Shown: in pieces, positions 25,748 to 34,952 of the stretch
Position numbering within the stretch: the first letter of the stretch is position 1
Layout: the number at the start of each line of letters is the position of its first letter
Origin: JALOOB01 sp964387985
GTDB taxonomy: Bacteria > Chloroflexota > Anaerolineae > CG2-30-64-16
Length of the DNA: 64,000 nucleotides
Assembly (NCBI GenBank): GCA_964387985.1
Contig: CAYLZG010000004.1
Span: 1 to 64,000 of the forward strand
Direction: 5' to 3'
Notes under the pieces: model-generated
Told to the model about the DNA's origin: nothing
The model's database searches: none
Seen by the model: the letters and a program-made list of their open reading frames with translations, nothing else
Position numbers and translations under genes: made by a program

Positions 25748-26927
25748 GCGACTCACCTCCAGTCCGTTGCAGGACCGACCGGTACACTGCGAGCGTTTCG
25801 GCAGCCGTGCGAGTCCAGGGGAACTGAGCGGCCTGGCGCAGTCCAGCCTCACGCAAGGAAGCTGCCAGATCGCCATCGACCAGCAGTCGAGTCATCGCCT
25901 CCACCAGAGCTTCCGTGTCGTCGGGATCCACCAGCAGGGCTGCATCGCCTGCGACCTCGGGCAGAGATGAGGCAGTAGAGGTAATGGTCGGAACACCGCT
26001 TGCCATAGCCTCCAGCACAGGCAGACCAAACCCCTCGAAGCGAGAAGGGTAGACGAACATCTCGGCTGCGCGATACCACCAGGCAACTTCGTCTGCCGGT
26101 ACGTAACCCCCAAAGATCACATGGTCCATCAGATGGAGATCCGCCACCTGGGTGAACAAGGTCTCATAGAACCAGCCCTTGCCCCCTGCGATGACCAGCT
26201 TCGGGACGGCAACGTCCGCACGCCTGCGCAGCACCCCGTACGCCTCGATCAACCGGCTGATATTCTTCCGGGGCTCGAGGGTGCCCAGGAACAGGACGAA
26301 ACGTTCCGGCAGTCCCTTGTCGCGGCGAAAAGCTTCGACAGCATCGGGCGGCGCGGGCCTGAACTCCTCGCCGACGCCATAAGGCACGGTGATGACGCGC
26401 CCAGGCGACGCCCCACATAAGGCAATCACATCCCTGCGCGTGCTCTCCGAACCGGCGATGATCCGCGCAGCCCGCCGCACCGACAGCCTGGTGAAGAGGC
26501 TAAGGTAGGTCCTGTTCGTGCGGCGGAACACCTCCGGAAAGCGAAGAAAGCTCAGGTCATGCACGGTTACGATTGTCGGGCACGCGGCTGCCAGTGGGGC
26601 AACAAAGGCCAGGCAGTGCAGCAGGTCCAACCCCCGGCTAGCCGCAGCCAGTGCGCTCTGCTCCCACAGAATGCGCCGCCACGGGTTGGTCGTATCCCAT
26701 CGCGAACGAACCACCTGGAGACCCTGGGGCGGCCGGAAGTTCGGGTCGTGCAGATAGGCAACGAAGTCCAGCTCAGCACCCGGCGCCATCCCATCAGGCA
26801 GGCGGTTAAGCAGTTGATAAATGTACCCATTGATGCCCGCGCTACGATAGGTCTGTGTCAGCGAGAGCAGATGCGCGTTCAGGCCAACCTTCGATGGCGA
26901 CCCCGTATGGCGTGTCACACGAGCCAT
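25737..26927 (-). CDS. GT4-family glycosyltransferase
   Basis: A 396-residue retaining GT-B glycosyltransferase. YIYQLLNRLP and VTVHDLSFLRFPEVF belong to the acceptor half; FVLFLGTLEPRKNISRLIEAY, FGGYVPADEVAWWYRAAEMFVYPSRFEGFGLPVLEAMASGVP to the nucleotide-sugar half with the EX7E motif. Sits between a second GT4 and the initiating sugar transferase, so it likely extends the same surface glycan. Confidence 0.9.
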   Translation of the reverse strand: MARVTRHTGSPSKVGLNAHLLSLTQTYRSAGINGYIYQLLNRLPDGMAPGAELDFVAYLHDPNFRPPQGLQVVRSRWDTTNPWRRILWEQSALAAASRGLDLLHCLAFVAPLAAACPTIVTVHDLSFLRFPEVFRRTNRTYLSLFTRLSVRRAARIIAGSESTRRDVIALCGASPGRVITVPYGVGEEFRPAPPDAVEAFRRDKGLPERFVLFLGTLEPRKNISRLIEAYGVLRRRADVAVPKLVIAGGKGWFYETLFTQVADLHLMDHVIFGGYVPADEVAWWYRAAEMFVYPSRFEGFGLPVLEAMASGVPTITSTASSLPEVAGDAALLVDPDDTEALVEAMTRLLVDGDLAASLREAGLRQAAQFPWTRTAAETLAVYRSVLQRTGGESHGT

Positions 26928-26960
26928 TATAGCATCGCCTCACTACCTCACCATAATGGC

Positions 26961-28082
26961 TCAAACCATACCACGATAGACCTGGGCCGTTGCCGCAGCC
27001 ACCTGCGCCTGTGTGAATTGGGCCAGCACGCGCGCGCGGCCTTGTCCGGCCAGCTCCTGCCGCCACCCTGGATCACCGGCCAGCCGCTGGAGTGCCTCCG
27101 CCAGCGCGCGAACGTCTCCCTCTGGGAAGAGCACGCCCGCATCCCCGATCACCCATGGAATCTCGCCGCTTTCGGAGCCGACGACCGGAACGCCGCACGC
27201 CATCGCTTCGATCAGGACCCGGCCGAACTGCTCCACCCAATTGGGGCGGCTCACCGATGGCAGGACCAGTACGTCCATCTGCCGGTAGTGCTGCACCGTC
27301 TCGGTAGAGGGTATCTGGCCGGCGAACGAGACGCGTTCCGCAATGCCGAGCTGATCCGCCAGCGCGATCAACCTCTTGCGCTCCGGCCCCTCGCCCAGCA
27401 ACCTCAGCGACCATGAGACATCGTGCAACCGGGCACAAGCTTGCAGCAACAGGTCGATTCCCTTTTCGGGCGCGAAGCGTCCCGCGTATCCGATCACGAA
27501 CTCCCTGCGTTGGCTAAGCAGATCCGAGCGCGCAGGTGAAAACAGGTCCGGATCGACCCCGAACTGGGGGATAACGGAGATTGCGCCGGCGTAACCCTTC
27601 TCGCGGAGCACCTTCGCCGCTGTGGGGTTGCCAGCGATTGCGCGGTTTGCGCGCTTGTAGTTATCGCGCTCGAAATGGCGGAAGGGCCAGGGGTAATCGC
27701 GCCTGAGGTTCTGCCAGGTAAAGAAGAGGCTCGCGACAGGGCCTGCGGCCTGCCGCTCCGCGGCCCGCAAGGCCAGCCACGTGGCCAGATTGTAGGGCTC
27801 TTCGTCCATGTGTAGCACATCCGGCCGCCACTCCGAAAGCAGCCGGCCCAGGGTGGGATAATAATGGAGGTGGAACTGGCCGTTGAAGCGCAGCGGCGCA
27901 ACGATCAGCCGGTAGCCAGTCGTGTGCGCGCGAGAGAGCATCGTCATGGGGCCGAGGAGGCCGTCCCGCCATCCCGGGGGAACGACGGCCGCCAGCTCAA
28001 TCCCAGGCTGGCGCGCCAACTCTTCCAGCTTACGCTGGTACGCGCCGACGATCAGCGCCTTGGACACCATCAACACTTTCAT
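26961..28082 (-). CDS. GT4-family glycosyltransferase
   Basis: A 373-residue GT-B enzyme, first of three glycan genes transcribed leftwards. Starts MKVLMVSKALIVGAYQRKLEELAR. The donor half has IGYAGRFAPEKGIDLLLQAC and LPSVSRPNWVEQFGRVLIEAMACGVPVVGSESGEIPWVIGD, with the E-X7-E pair as EQFGRVLIE. Its substrates are not deducible. It diverges from spoVS. Confidence 0.9.
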   Translation of the reverse strand: MKVLMVSKALIVGAYQRKLEELARQPGIELAAVVPPGWRDGLLGPMTMLSRAHTTGYRLIVAPLRFNGQFHLHYYPTLGRLLSEWRPDVLHMDEEPYNLATWLALRAAERQAAGPVASLFFTWQNLRRDYPWPFRHFERDNYKRANRAIAGNPTAAKVLREKGYAGAISVIPQFGVDPDLFSPARSDLLSQRREFVIGYAGRFAPEKGIDLLLQACARLHDVSWSLRLLGEGPERKRLIALADQLGIAERVSFAGQIPSTETVQHYRQMDVLVLPSVSRPNWVEQFGRVLIEAMACGVPVVGSESGEIPWVIGDAGVLFPEGDVRALAEALQRLAGDPGWRQELAGQGRARVLAQFTQAQVAAATAQVYRGMV

Positions 28083-28134
28083 TGCTTGCCGCTGGTCATG
28101 CCATAATAATGGTCTGCGAGTGTTGCAGTCACGC

Positions 28135-28163
28135 TTGATTTTGTCCGAGCAATCGTGTAAGAT
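28135..28163 (+). promoter_or_regulatory. promoter of spoVS
   Basis: TTGATT (28135-28140), a 17-nt spacer and TAAGAT (28158-28163) stand about 80 nt before the spoVS start codon. Both hexamers deviate by one or two bases from consensus. Confidence 0.5.
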
Positions 28164-28242
28164 AGATACGATATGGCGGTCATACGAACGAAGATCGCCC
28201 CTCGTGCCAAGAAGGCCGCTTCACTGCCCGGAGGGAGCCAAC

Positions 28243-28506
28243 ATGGACGTTATCAAAGTTTCGGCCCACTCTCGATCCACGGCCGTGGCCGGCGCGATTG
28301 CCGGCGTCATCCGGGACTTCAAGCACGCCGAAGTCCAGGCTATCGGCGCTAGCGCCGTGAATCAGGCTATCAAAGCCATGGCCATTGCGCGCAACTATCT
28401 GCTGCTAGACGGGATCGATATCATCTGCTATCCGGAATTCGTCGAAATCGACATCGAAGGCAAGGATCGAACGGCGGTCAAGCTCATCATTACCCCGCGC
28501 AACTAG
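28243..28506 (+). CDS. spoVS: stage V sporulation protein S homologue
   Basis: An 87-residue Alba-like protein. The sequence VIKVSAHSRSTAVAGAIAGVIRD, QAIGASAVNQAIKAMAIAR and NYLLLDGIDIICYPEFVEIDI is close to SpoVS along its full length, including the conserved GAGAVNQA-like loop. In Bacillus it affects septation and spore coat assembly; homologues are frequent in non-sporulating Chloroflexota and Thermus, where the role is unknown. Nucleic-acid binding is suspected from the fold. RBS GGAGGGAG precedes the ATG. Confidence 0.95.
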   Translation: MDVIKVSAHSRSTAVAGAIAGVIRDFKHAEVQAIGASAVNQAIKAMAIARNYLLLDGIDIICYPEFVEIDIEGKDRTAVKLIITPRN

Positions 28507-28531
28507 AACGCAGGGTCCCCCTGGCGACGAA

Positions 28532-28561
28532 ACGAGCGGATAGCCTACTCTATCCGCTCGT
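28532..28561. terminator. bidirectional terminator between spoVS and RicT-like gene
   Basis: ACGAGCGGATAG (28532-28543) pairs perfectly with CTATCCGCTCGT (28550-28561) across a 6-nt loop. It lies at the convergent ends of spoVS and the PSP1-domain gene, and its right arm overlaps the latter's stop codon. U-content after the stem is poor on both strands. Confidence 0.65.
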
Positions 28562-29572
28562 GCTGTCTGTGGAGCGCATGGACTTCTTCCGGCGCGAGCC
28601 TCGCGATCTCGGCCTTGAGCCACTTGCATGATCAGGCGTTTGTGGACGTCCCCCCTGAGCCTTCGGGCCAGGCGCCGCTTCGCGCATGTCCTCGTCGTCG
28701 CGCGCGCCGGATTCATGTTCGTCGGCGGCGGCGGCCGGAGCGCTGGCGCCATGCGCAGGTAGGGTGAATTCAGGCTCGGGCACATCCACCTGCACCCAGC
28801 TCCGCGTCTCGTTCGGACCCTCGACCAGGACAGTGACGCGTTTCGCGAGCACATGCACCTGGCGGACCTTTCCGGGGCCTTCGGGCGTTTCGATAATGCT
28901 GTTGATGCGAGGCATCTGCTTCCGCGCTTCGGCGTAGAAATCATTCTCGTACGCCAGACAGCAGAGCAGGCGACCACACACACCAGACACCTCGGGCGCG
29001 TTCAACGGCAGGTCCTGCGCCTTGGCCATTTTGATCGACACGGGCGCGAATTCACGCAACCAGGTTGCGCAACAGACCTCGCGGCCGCATTTTCCGAATC
29101 CGCCGAGGAACTTCGCTTCGTCGCGCACCCCGACCTGGCGCATTTCCACACGGGTGTGCAGCACCTGCGACAGATCGTGAACGAGATTCCTGAAGTCGAC
29201 GCGCTGCTCCGAAGTGAAGTAGACAACCGCGTTGGAACCGTCGAAGCTGAACTCCACTTTGTCGATCTTGATCGTCATGCCGAGCGCCCGCGCCCGCTCG
29301 ACTGCGATGGCCTGCGCTTCCCCTTCGCGATGCACCATCTGATCCGCCTGCACCATATCCCACGCGGTAGCGCGGCGAACGACAGGCTTCAATGATCCGC
29401 TCAGCTCCTTGTCGCTGACCTCCCGTGGGGCAAAGACCACCCGGCCCAGGGTCCGGCCGCGCGAGGTCTCAACCACAACCGCTTCGTCGGGCTGCAGGTC
29501 GGTCAGCTCCAACGGATCGAAGTAATAGACTTTGGTAACAGGTCTGAATGCCACACCGACAACCGTTGGCAT
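28550..29572 (-). CDS. PSP1 C-terminal domain protein (RicT/YaaT-like)
   Basis: A 340-residue cytoplasmic protein. Residues 1-240 are the PSP1 domain: VGVAFRPVTKVYYFDP, VVETSRGRTLGRV, KIDKVEFSFDGSNAVVYFTSEQRVDFR and the cysteine pairs in GGFGKCGREVCCATWL and SGVCGRLLCCLAYE. In Bacillus RicT joins RicA and RicF in an Fe-S complex that helps RNase Y cut mRNAs; RNase Y is encoded 9 kb away. The last ~90 residues are low-complexity and basic (PRSRGSRRKK). ATG 29572 has AAGGAG 8 nt upstream. As in Bacillus, the gene follows holB. Confidence 0.9.
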   Translation of the reverse strand: MPTVVGVAFRPVTKVYYFDPLELTDLQPDEAVVVETSRGRTLGRVVFAPREVSDKELSGSLKPVVRRATAWDMVQADQMVHREGEAQAIAVERARALGMTIKIDKVEFSFDGSNAVVYFTSEQRVDFRNLVHDLSQVLHTRVEMRQVGVRDEAKFLGGFGKCGREVCCATWLREFAPVSIKMAKAQDLPLNAPEVSGVCGRLLCCLAYENDFYAEARKQMPRINSIIETPEGPGKVRQVHVLAKRVTVLVEGPNETRSWVQVDVPEPEFTLPAHGASAPAAAADEHESGARDDEDMREAAPGPKAQGGRPQTPDHASGSRPRSRGSRRKKSMRSTDSTSG

Positions 29573-29607
29573 GCAATTCACTCCTTATGATGTCCGACCC
29601 CGCAGGC

Positions 29608-30603
29608 TCACGGGACGGCAGGCCGCGGCATGCGCAGCAGCAGCACGTCCAGCGCTAGCCGCAGGTTGACGTTGCCCCGCACCCGGCGCAGTGTCTGCAC
29701 CAGGTCGGCGAGCGCGGCCTGCACCTGCTCGGGCCGGTATAGTTCCGCCTGCTGGATCAGCTGGGTCTTGCGATCGAGATTCAGCAGCGCGTCCCCCTGT
29801 CCCTGCTGGACCAGCAGCAGATCGCGCCACCAACTCGCCCATAAGCCCAGGGCAGTGTCAACGTTCTCGCCGTTCCGGCTTAGCTCCTCCGCGTAGGCCA
29901 GGCGCTTGATCACACCTTCGGCCGCAAGGGCCAGCAGATCATCCAGATACTTGGCCCGTGCCTGCCACACATGGGGATCCGTAACCGCAGCGACAGCCCA
30001 GCCCAGACGGCCTCCACTCAGGCGCGCCAGCAGAGTCGCCTGATCATCTGCGACGCCCCAACGCGATTGCAGTGCGTCCTGAACGGCTGCGATGGGCAGC
30101 GTTCGCAGCGTGACGATCTGGCAGCGGGAGAGCACGGTGGGCAGCACCAGGTCACGGCGATTGCTGGTCAACAGCAGCACGACATGAGAGGGCGGCTCTT
30201 CCAGCGTCTTGAGCAAGGCGTTGGCCGCGGGCAGGGTTGCGCGCTCGATCTCCCGAATGATGAAGACCTTGTGCTTGCCCTCCAGAGGTGCAATCGCCGC
30301 ATCGGCTTGCAGATTACGCACCTGCTCGATCTGGATCCAGTTCTTCTCCGCCGAAATGACCTGGACGTCCGGGTAGCGGCCCTCAGCAGTACGCCGGCAA
30401 GCCCGGCAACTATCCGCCTCGCTGCAGGGACCGCCATCGCCCCGCTCGCACACCAGCGCGCGAGCGAAAGCCTTCGCCACGGTTGTCTTGCCCACCTGGT
30501 CGGGCCCAAGGAACAAGTAGGCGTGACTTATCCGGCCGCCGCGCACTGCCTGCGCCAACAGCTCCGTTGCCCACTCATGTCCTACTACCGGCCAGACTGC
30601 CAT
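29608..30603 (-). CDS. holB: DNA polymerase III delta' subunit
   Basis: Clamp-loader subunit, 331 residues. It has GHEWATELLAQAVRGGRISHAYLFLGPDQVGKTTVAKAFA with Walker A (GPDQVGKT), a four-cysteine zinc module (C52, then CSEADSCRACRR), DVQVISAEKNWIQIEQVRNL, KVFIIREIERATLPAANALLKTLEEPP as Walker B region and SRC in LPTVLSRCQIV. Transcribed with the RicT-like gene 35 nt downstream. Confidence 0.92.
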   Translation of the reverse strand: MAVWPVVGHEWATELLAQAVRGGRISHAYLFLGPDQVGKTTVAKAFARALVCERGDGGPCSEADSCRACRRTAEGRYPDVQVISAEKNWIQIEQVRNLQADAAIAPLEGKHKVFIIREIERATLPAANALLKTLEEPPSHVVLLLTSNRRDLVLPTVLSRCQIVTLRTLPIAAVQDALQSRWGVADDQATLLARLSGGRLGWAVAAVTDPHVWQARAKYLDDLLALAAEGVIKRLAYAEELSRNGENVDTALGLWASWWRDLLLVQQGQGDALLNLDRKTQLIQQAELYRPEQVQAALADLVQTLRRVRGNVNLRLALDVLLLRMPRPAVP

Positions 30604-30681
30604 CGGTTCTCCTTAATGCACATTCTAGCATAGCTTTCGTTCATCGCCGCAAAGAGGCCAGGATGCAGGAGCTTGCGTTCC

Positions 30682-30711
30682 TTGGCATCCATCCACTTAA
30701 CGCGGTATCAT
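30682..30711 (+). promoter_or_regulatory. promoter of hutI
   Basis: TTGGCA (30682-30687), an 18-nt spacer and TATCAT (30706-30711) lie 17 nt before the start codon, leaving only a very short leader with the GGAGGAG ribosome site. Confidence 0.45.
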
Positions 30712-30728
30712 CGACGGAGGAGAATGCC

Positions 30729-32000
30729 ATGCACGCTGATCTGTTCATCCATAACATCGGCCAGCTTGTCACGCTTTCGGGACCGCCCGGACCCCGCCGC
30801 GGCGCCGCGATGCGCGAGCTCGGCATCATCGAGTCCGGCGCGATCGCGATCCGGGATGCGCGCATCGCCGCTGCCGGGCCGCAGTCGGAGCTGGCGCGCT
30901 CGGTGGAGGCCGCTGCATACCTCGACGCAGGCGGACGCGCGGTGATCCCCGGCTTCGTCGATCCCCACACGCACCTGCCCTGGGCCGGCCACCGCGCCGC
31001 CGAGTTCGAGATGCGCATCGGCGGCGCTACCTACATGGAAATCATGGCTGCGGGCGGCGGCATCGTCCGCACGGTGAGCGACACGCGTGCCGCGTCCCTC
31101 GAACACCTGGTGCAGGAGACCGCGACGCGTGCTGAGCGCATGTTGCGCTACGGCACAACCACCGCAGAAGCTAAGACCGGCTACGGCCTGAACCTTCCCG
31201 ATGAGCTCAAGCAACTGGAGGCCATCGCGGTCCTGCAGAAACGCGGGCCGCTGGACCTCGCACCGACGTTCCTTGGCGCACACGCGGCCCCTGCTGAGTA
31301 TCGCGGCCGCACGGATGCCTACGTAGACCTGGTGGTCGAGGAGATGCTGCCCGCGGCCTGGGCGAAATGGGAGGCCCTGCGATATGCCTTCCCGCAGGGT
31401 TGGCCGATCTTCTGCGATGTCTTCTGCGAGGATGGTGCGTTCGACCTGGCGCAGTCGCGGCGCATCCTTGAGGCAGCGAAGCGGCTAGGGTTTCGCCTGA
31501 AAATCCACGTAGACGAGTTCGCGCCGCTGGGCGGCACCCCGCTTGCTGTCGAACTGGGCGCCGCATCTGCTGACCACATCGTCACGACGCCGGCGGATCA
31601 CATCACACGACTGGCCGGGTCCGCCACGATCGGCGTGGCCCTGCCGGGCACCCCATTCGGCCTGGCTCATCGCGACTACAGCCCGGGCCGCGCGCTGATC
31701 GACGGCGGGGGTGCACTGGCGCTGGCCACCGACCTGAACCCGGGCACATCGTGGTGCGAGAACATGCAGCTCATGCTGGCCCTGGCGTGCCGCTATATGA
31801 AACTGCTGCCGGCCGAGGCGTTAGTCGCGGCCACGATCAACGCGGCCTATGCGATCGGGCTGGGTCACCTGGTGGGCAGCCTCGAACCAGGCAAACAGGC
31901 GGACCTCGTCATCCTGGATGCGGAGGACTACCGGATGCTGCCTTACCGCTACGGGACGAACCTGGTCCACCAGGTGGTGAAGCGCGGGTGCCTCATGTGA
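30729..32000 (+). CDS. hutI: imidazolonepropionase
   Basis: Third enzyme of histidine degradation: hydrolyses 4-imidazolone-5-propionate to N-formimino-L-glutamate. The 423-residue amidohydrolase shows VIPGFVDPHTHLPWAGHRAAEFEMRIGGATYMEI (metal His pair and substrate Arg), TTTAEAKTGYGLN, DVFCEDGAFDLAQSRRIL, KIHVDEFAPLGGT (metal His), SADHIVTTP and LATDLNPGTS (metal Asp). ATG 30729 follows a GGAGGAG site. No hutH, hutU or hutG is nearby, so the rest of the pathway is elsewhere. Confidence 0.95.
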   Translation: MHADLFIHNIGQLVTLSGPPGPRRGAAMRELGIIESGAIAIRDARIAAAGPQSELARSVEAAAYLDAGGRAVIPGFVDPHTHLPWAGHRAAEFEMRIGGATYMEIMAAGGGIVRTVSDTRAASLEHLVQETATRAERMLRYGTTTAEAKTGYGLNLPDELKQLEAIAVLQKRGPLDLAPTFLGAHAAPAEYRGRTDAYVDLVVEEMLPAAWAKWEALRYAFPQGWPIFCDVFCEDGAFDLAQSRRILEAAKRLGFRLKIHVDEFAPLGGTPLAVELGAASADHIVTTPADHITRLAGSATIGVALPGTPFGLAHRDYSPGRALIDGGGALALATDLNPGTSWCENMQLMLALACRYMKLLPAEALVAATINAAYAIGLGHLVGSLEPGKQADLVILDAEDYRMLPYRYGTNLVHQVVKRGCLM

Positions 32001-32057
32001 GATGAGGCGCCGTTTCAGCGAAGATGACGCGTCTCGTCCTCGCTGAAGCGCCTCATC
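32001..32057. terminator. long bidirectional terminator hairpin, hutI / MaoC
   Basis: GATGAGGCGC-CGT-TTCAGCG (32001-32020) pairs with CGCTGAA-GCGCCTCATC (32041-32057), a 17-bp stem with a small bulge and 20-nt loop. It starts right after the hutI stop and runs into the MaoC stop on the other strand. Confidence 0.7.
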
Positions 32058-32514
32058 CCCGTAGCTTCACCAGCAGCGTCCACGTGCCACCCTGAACCGA
32101 TTCGTCACGCTGGTTGAGGACATCCACGTTAAAGGTGACCAGCCCGCCGCCCAGCCGCGGCATGGCCTTTTTCTCCGCGACCTCGGCGCGCACCTTGATT
32201 GTGTCGCCGATCCTGATCGCGCCCCGGAACTTCCACTCCAGCCCGCGAAACGCAATCACCGCCTCGTCCATGAAGCCGAGGCGCACGGCCAGGCCGGTGG
32301 CGATGGATAGGCCCAGCATGCCGTGAGCGATGCGCTCGCCGAACATGCCGGCCTTCGCGTACTCGGCATCGACGTGGATGGCGTTCCAATCACCGCTCAG
32401 CGCGGCAAAGTTAACGATATCCGCCTCGGTCACCGTGCGTCCCTGGCTCGTCACGCTGTCACCGGGCTCATAATCCTCGAAGTACAGCCCCCCATGGGAG
32501 CGCAGCTCGCCCAT
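32053..32514 (-). CDS. MaoC-like hot-dog dehydratase
   Basis: A 153-residue single hot-dog domain protein. YFEDYEPGDSVTSQGRTVTEADIVNFAALSGDWNAIHVDAEYAKAGMFGERIAHGMLGLSIATGL carries the R-hydratase Asp/His pair (DWNAIHVD) used to hydrate enoyl-CoA. GAIRIGDTIKVRAEVAEKK is the second typical segment. ATG 32514 is preceded by AGGAGG 6 nt away. Substrate chain length unknown. Confidence 0.9.
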   Translation of the reverse strand: MGELRSHGGLYFEDYEPGDSVTSQGRTVTEADIVNFAALSGDWNAIHVDAEYAKAGMFGERIAHGMLGLSIATGLAVRLGFMDEAVIAFRGLEWKFRGAIRIGDTIKVRAEVAEKKAMPRLGGGLVTFNVDVLNQRDESVQGGTWTLLVKLRG

Positions 32515-32598
32515 ACCATGCCTCCTGAGGACCTGAATTACCGCCATCATACCTGCCCCGGTCGAGCCTGTCCATTTCCACCGCCAACCGGAGGGGGG

Positions 32599-32604
32599 TA
32601 TAAT
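32599..32604 (+). promoter_or_regulatory. -10 box of the M20 dipeptidase gene
   Basis: A perfect TATAAT lies 57 nt before the start codon in the 147-nt space between the divergent MaoC and dipeptidase genes. No clear -35. Confidence 0.45.
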
Positions 32605-32661
32605 CGCGGGAACGCGCATAACTCAGTCTGAACCCGATCATTCAAATGGGGAGAAATCGTG

Positions 32662-34045
32662 ATGAAACCCTGGGAGACCTATCTTGTCGAGCACCGCGAT
32701 GTCGCAGTGGCCGATCTGCTCGATTTCCTGCGCATTCNNNNNNNNNNNNNNNNNNNNNNNNNNNNNNNNNGCGGCCGATGTGATGGAGGCAGCCCGGTGG
32801 ACCGGCAACCGCCTCAGGCAAGCGGGCATCGAGCACGTGGAGGTGATGTCCACAGGTGGCCACCCCGTCGTCTACGGCGAGTGGCTGCACGCAGCCGGCC
32901 GTCCGACGGTCCTCATCTACGGTCACTTCGACGTCCAGCCGGCGGATCCGTTCGAGCTGTGGACCAACCCACCCTTCGAGCCAGCGGTGCGGGATGGCCG
33001 TGTCTATGCCCGCGGCTCAGGCGACGACAAGGGCAACATGCTCATTCCCATCCTGGTCGCCGAGGCATTTCTCAAGACCGAAGGCAAGCTGCCCATCAAC
33101 TTGAAATTCATCTTCGAGGGACAGGAAGAAATCGGCAGTCCGGAATTCGTGCCCTTCGTGGCCGGACATAAGGAGTTGTTGGCAGCCGACCTGGTGATCA
33201 GCGCGGATGGTGCACAGGAATCCGAGGATCAGCCGGTGCTACTTGTCGGCTTCAAGGGGCTGGTGGGCCTGCAAATCGACGTCTACGGCGCGAAGACCGA
33301 TCTCCACTCGGGCCTCTACGGCGGCGCGATCGCGAATCCGATCCATGCGCTGGTCCGCATCCTGGACAGCATGCGCGCGCCCGACGGCAAAATCACCGTG
33401 GACGGCTTCTACGACGATGTGATCGACCTGACAGACGAGGACCGGGCACAGATCGCCGCGGTGCCCTTCGACGAGGCAAAGTACCTGGCCAATCTGGGTG
33501 TAGATACTGTCTTCGGCGAGCCGGGCTACACCACGGTCGAGCGCGCCTGGGCGCGGCCTACGCTGGAGCTCAACGGCATCTACGGCGGGTTCCAGGGAGA
33601 GAACGTCAAGACCGTCCTGCCCAGCGAGGCGCACGCCAAGATCACCTGCCGCCTGGTGGCCAGTCAGGACCCGGACCGGATCTACGAGGCCATTGCGAGC
33701 CATGTTGTGCGGTATGCGCCCCCTGGCGTGCGCGTGACCACAACCCAGCTGCCCGGCTCCGCGTATCCGTACCTGATGCCGGCCGATCACCCTGCCAACC
33801 ACCTGGTCGGCGAAGTGTTGACCGGCCTCTTTGGCAACCCACCGCACTACATACGCATGGGCGGCAGCGTGCCCGTGCTGATGAGCTTCCTGACCGAGCT
33901 AGGCGTCTACACCGTCACCCTCGCGTTTGCGCTGGAGGACGAGCGACACCACGGCCCCGATGAGTTTTTCCGCCTCGCCAGCTTCGAGAAGGGGAAGAAG
34001 GCATTTGGCCTGGTGTGGGAGAAGATCGCCCAGGACTGGGTGTAG
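32662..34045 (+). CDS. M20 family dipeptidase (interrupted by assembly gap)
   Basis: Zinc dipeptidase of the CNDP/PepV-like M20 branch, about 460 residues. The first 26 residues (KPWETYLVEHRDVAVADLLDFLRI) end in the N run; after it the frame resumes with AADVMEAARWTGNRL, YGHFDVQPADPFELW (metal His/Asp), YARGSGDDKGNML, FEGQEEIGSPEF and SADGAQ. The N run has 33 bases, one off the length needed to keep frame, so the gap size is not real and the gene is probably intact. Family members expect only a short IPSVS-type stretch there. Start ATG 32662 or GTG 32659, behind GGGGAGA. Confidence 0.88.
32738..32770. other. assembly gap (33 N)
   Basis: Unknown bases within the dipeptidase gene. The frame differs by one across the gap, so its true length should be 33 plus or minus a non-multiple of three (for example 32 or 35). 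Confidence 0.98.
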
Positions 34046-34225
34046 GGGTCTCCGGCTCGCGCGACGCGAGGATGTGGGGGCGAAGCATTGCCGGGCGCGT
34101 GGTTATCGACTATAGTGCCGCGCAGCCAAGGGCGAGGCATTCCTCGCGGCTTGTCCGGTTAACCCAGTTGCGTGCTCGAACGAAATGGCGGCGTTGTACT
34201 CCTCACGGGACGGAATGCCTGGCCC

Positions 34226-34849
34226 TTACACCCGTGCGTCACCATTTGGCCCCACCATCAGCCCCTCCAGCCGCGCCTTCACGAGGGGCCATTCGCGATC
34301 TATGATGCTGTACATCACCGTGTCGCGCGGGGTGCCGTCGGGGCGGATCATGTGGTTGCGCAGCACGCCTTCCTTCACCGCGCCAAGCCGCTCGATCGCG
34401 CGTTGGGAGCGGACGTTGTTGAGGTCGGTCTTGAGCTGCACACGGATGCAGCCCCAACGCTCGAACGCGTGGCACAGCAGCAGATACTTACTCTCGGTGT
34501 TCACGCCGGTGCGCTGATACTCGGGGGCGTACCACGTGCCGCCTATCTCCACGCACCGGTCGGGAAGGTTGATATACATGTAGCGCGTGCACCCGATGGG
34601 CTTGCCCGTCGTCCTCAGGATCACGGTGAAGGGCAGGTCGGTCCCGCGTGCCTGCCGTTGCAGCAGGTCACGGATAAAGCCGAGCATCTTTTCTTCACTG
34701 TCGATGTTCCCGTAGAGCATGTGCTGCCAGATCTCTGGCCTCAGTCCCACGTGGCTCAGATCCATCACATGCGTCTCGGCAAGAGGCACCAACCGCACGA
34801 TGCGCCCCTCGAGCGTGAGGGGGCGAATATCCATGACTTCTTCTGCCAT
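34226..34849 (-). CDS. RimJ/RimL-type GNAT acetyltransferase
   Basis: A 207-residue protein with the RimJ/RimL layout: LEGRIVRLVPLAETHVMDL at the start, IGCTRYMYINLPDRCVEIGGTWYAPEYQRTGVNTESKYLLLCHAFE including a diverged acetyl-CoA loop, and VQLKTDLNNVRSQRAIERLGAVKEGVLR. Relatives acetylate protein N-termini or small molecules. It diverges from the RNase J gene. The 180 nt on its 3' side (34046-34225) hold nothing I recognise. Confidence 0.85.
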   Translation of the reverse strand: MAEEVMDIRPLTLEGRIVRLVPLAETHVMDLSHVGLRPEIWQHMLYGNIDSEEKMLGFIRDLLQRQARGTDLPFTVILRTTGKPIGCTRYMYINLPDRCVEIGGTWYAPEYQRTGVNTESKYLLLCHAFERWGCIRVQLKTDLNNVRSQRAIERLGAVKEGVLRNHMIRPDGTPRDTVMYSIIDREWPLVKARLEGLMVGPNGDARV

Positions 34850-34887
34850 CAGTCAGCTTCCGCTGGAACATTAAGGGTGTCGCGCAG

Positions 34888-34893
34888 TATAAT
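34888..34893 (+). promoter_or_regulatory. -10 box of the RNase J gene
   Basis: A perfect TATAAT followed by G lies 59 nt upstream of the chosen start codon of the RNase J gene, in the intergenic region with the divergent GNAT gene. Confidence 0.5.
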
Positions 34894-34952
34894 GACCTCG
34901 CACAAGTACGTCAATGCACGCGTTGGCGAAGTGGCGAGGAAGGATTGCAGCC

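Noticed and set aside
34046..34225. Possible interspersed repeat or RNA gene after the dipeptidase
   Set aside because: A GGGGGCGAAGCATTGCC stretch looks like the end of a repeat seen in some Chloroflexota, but there is one copy here, no tRNA fold and no ORF.
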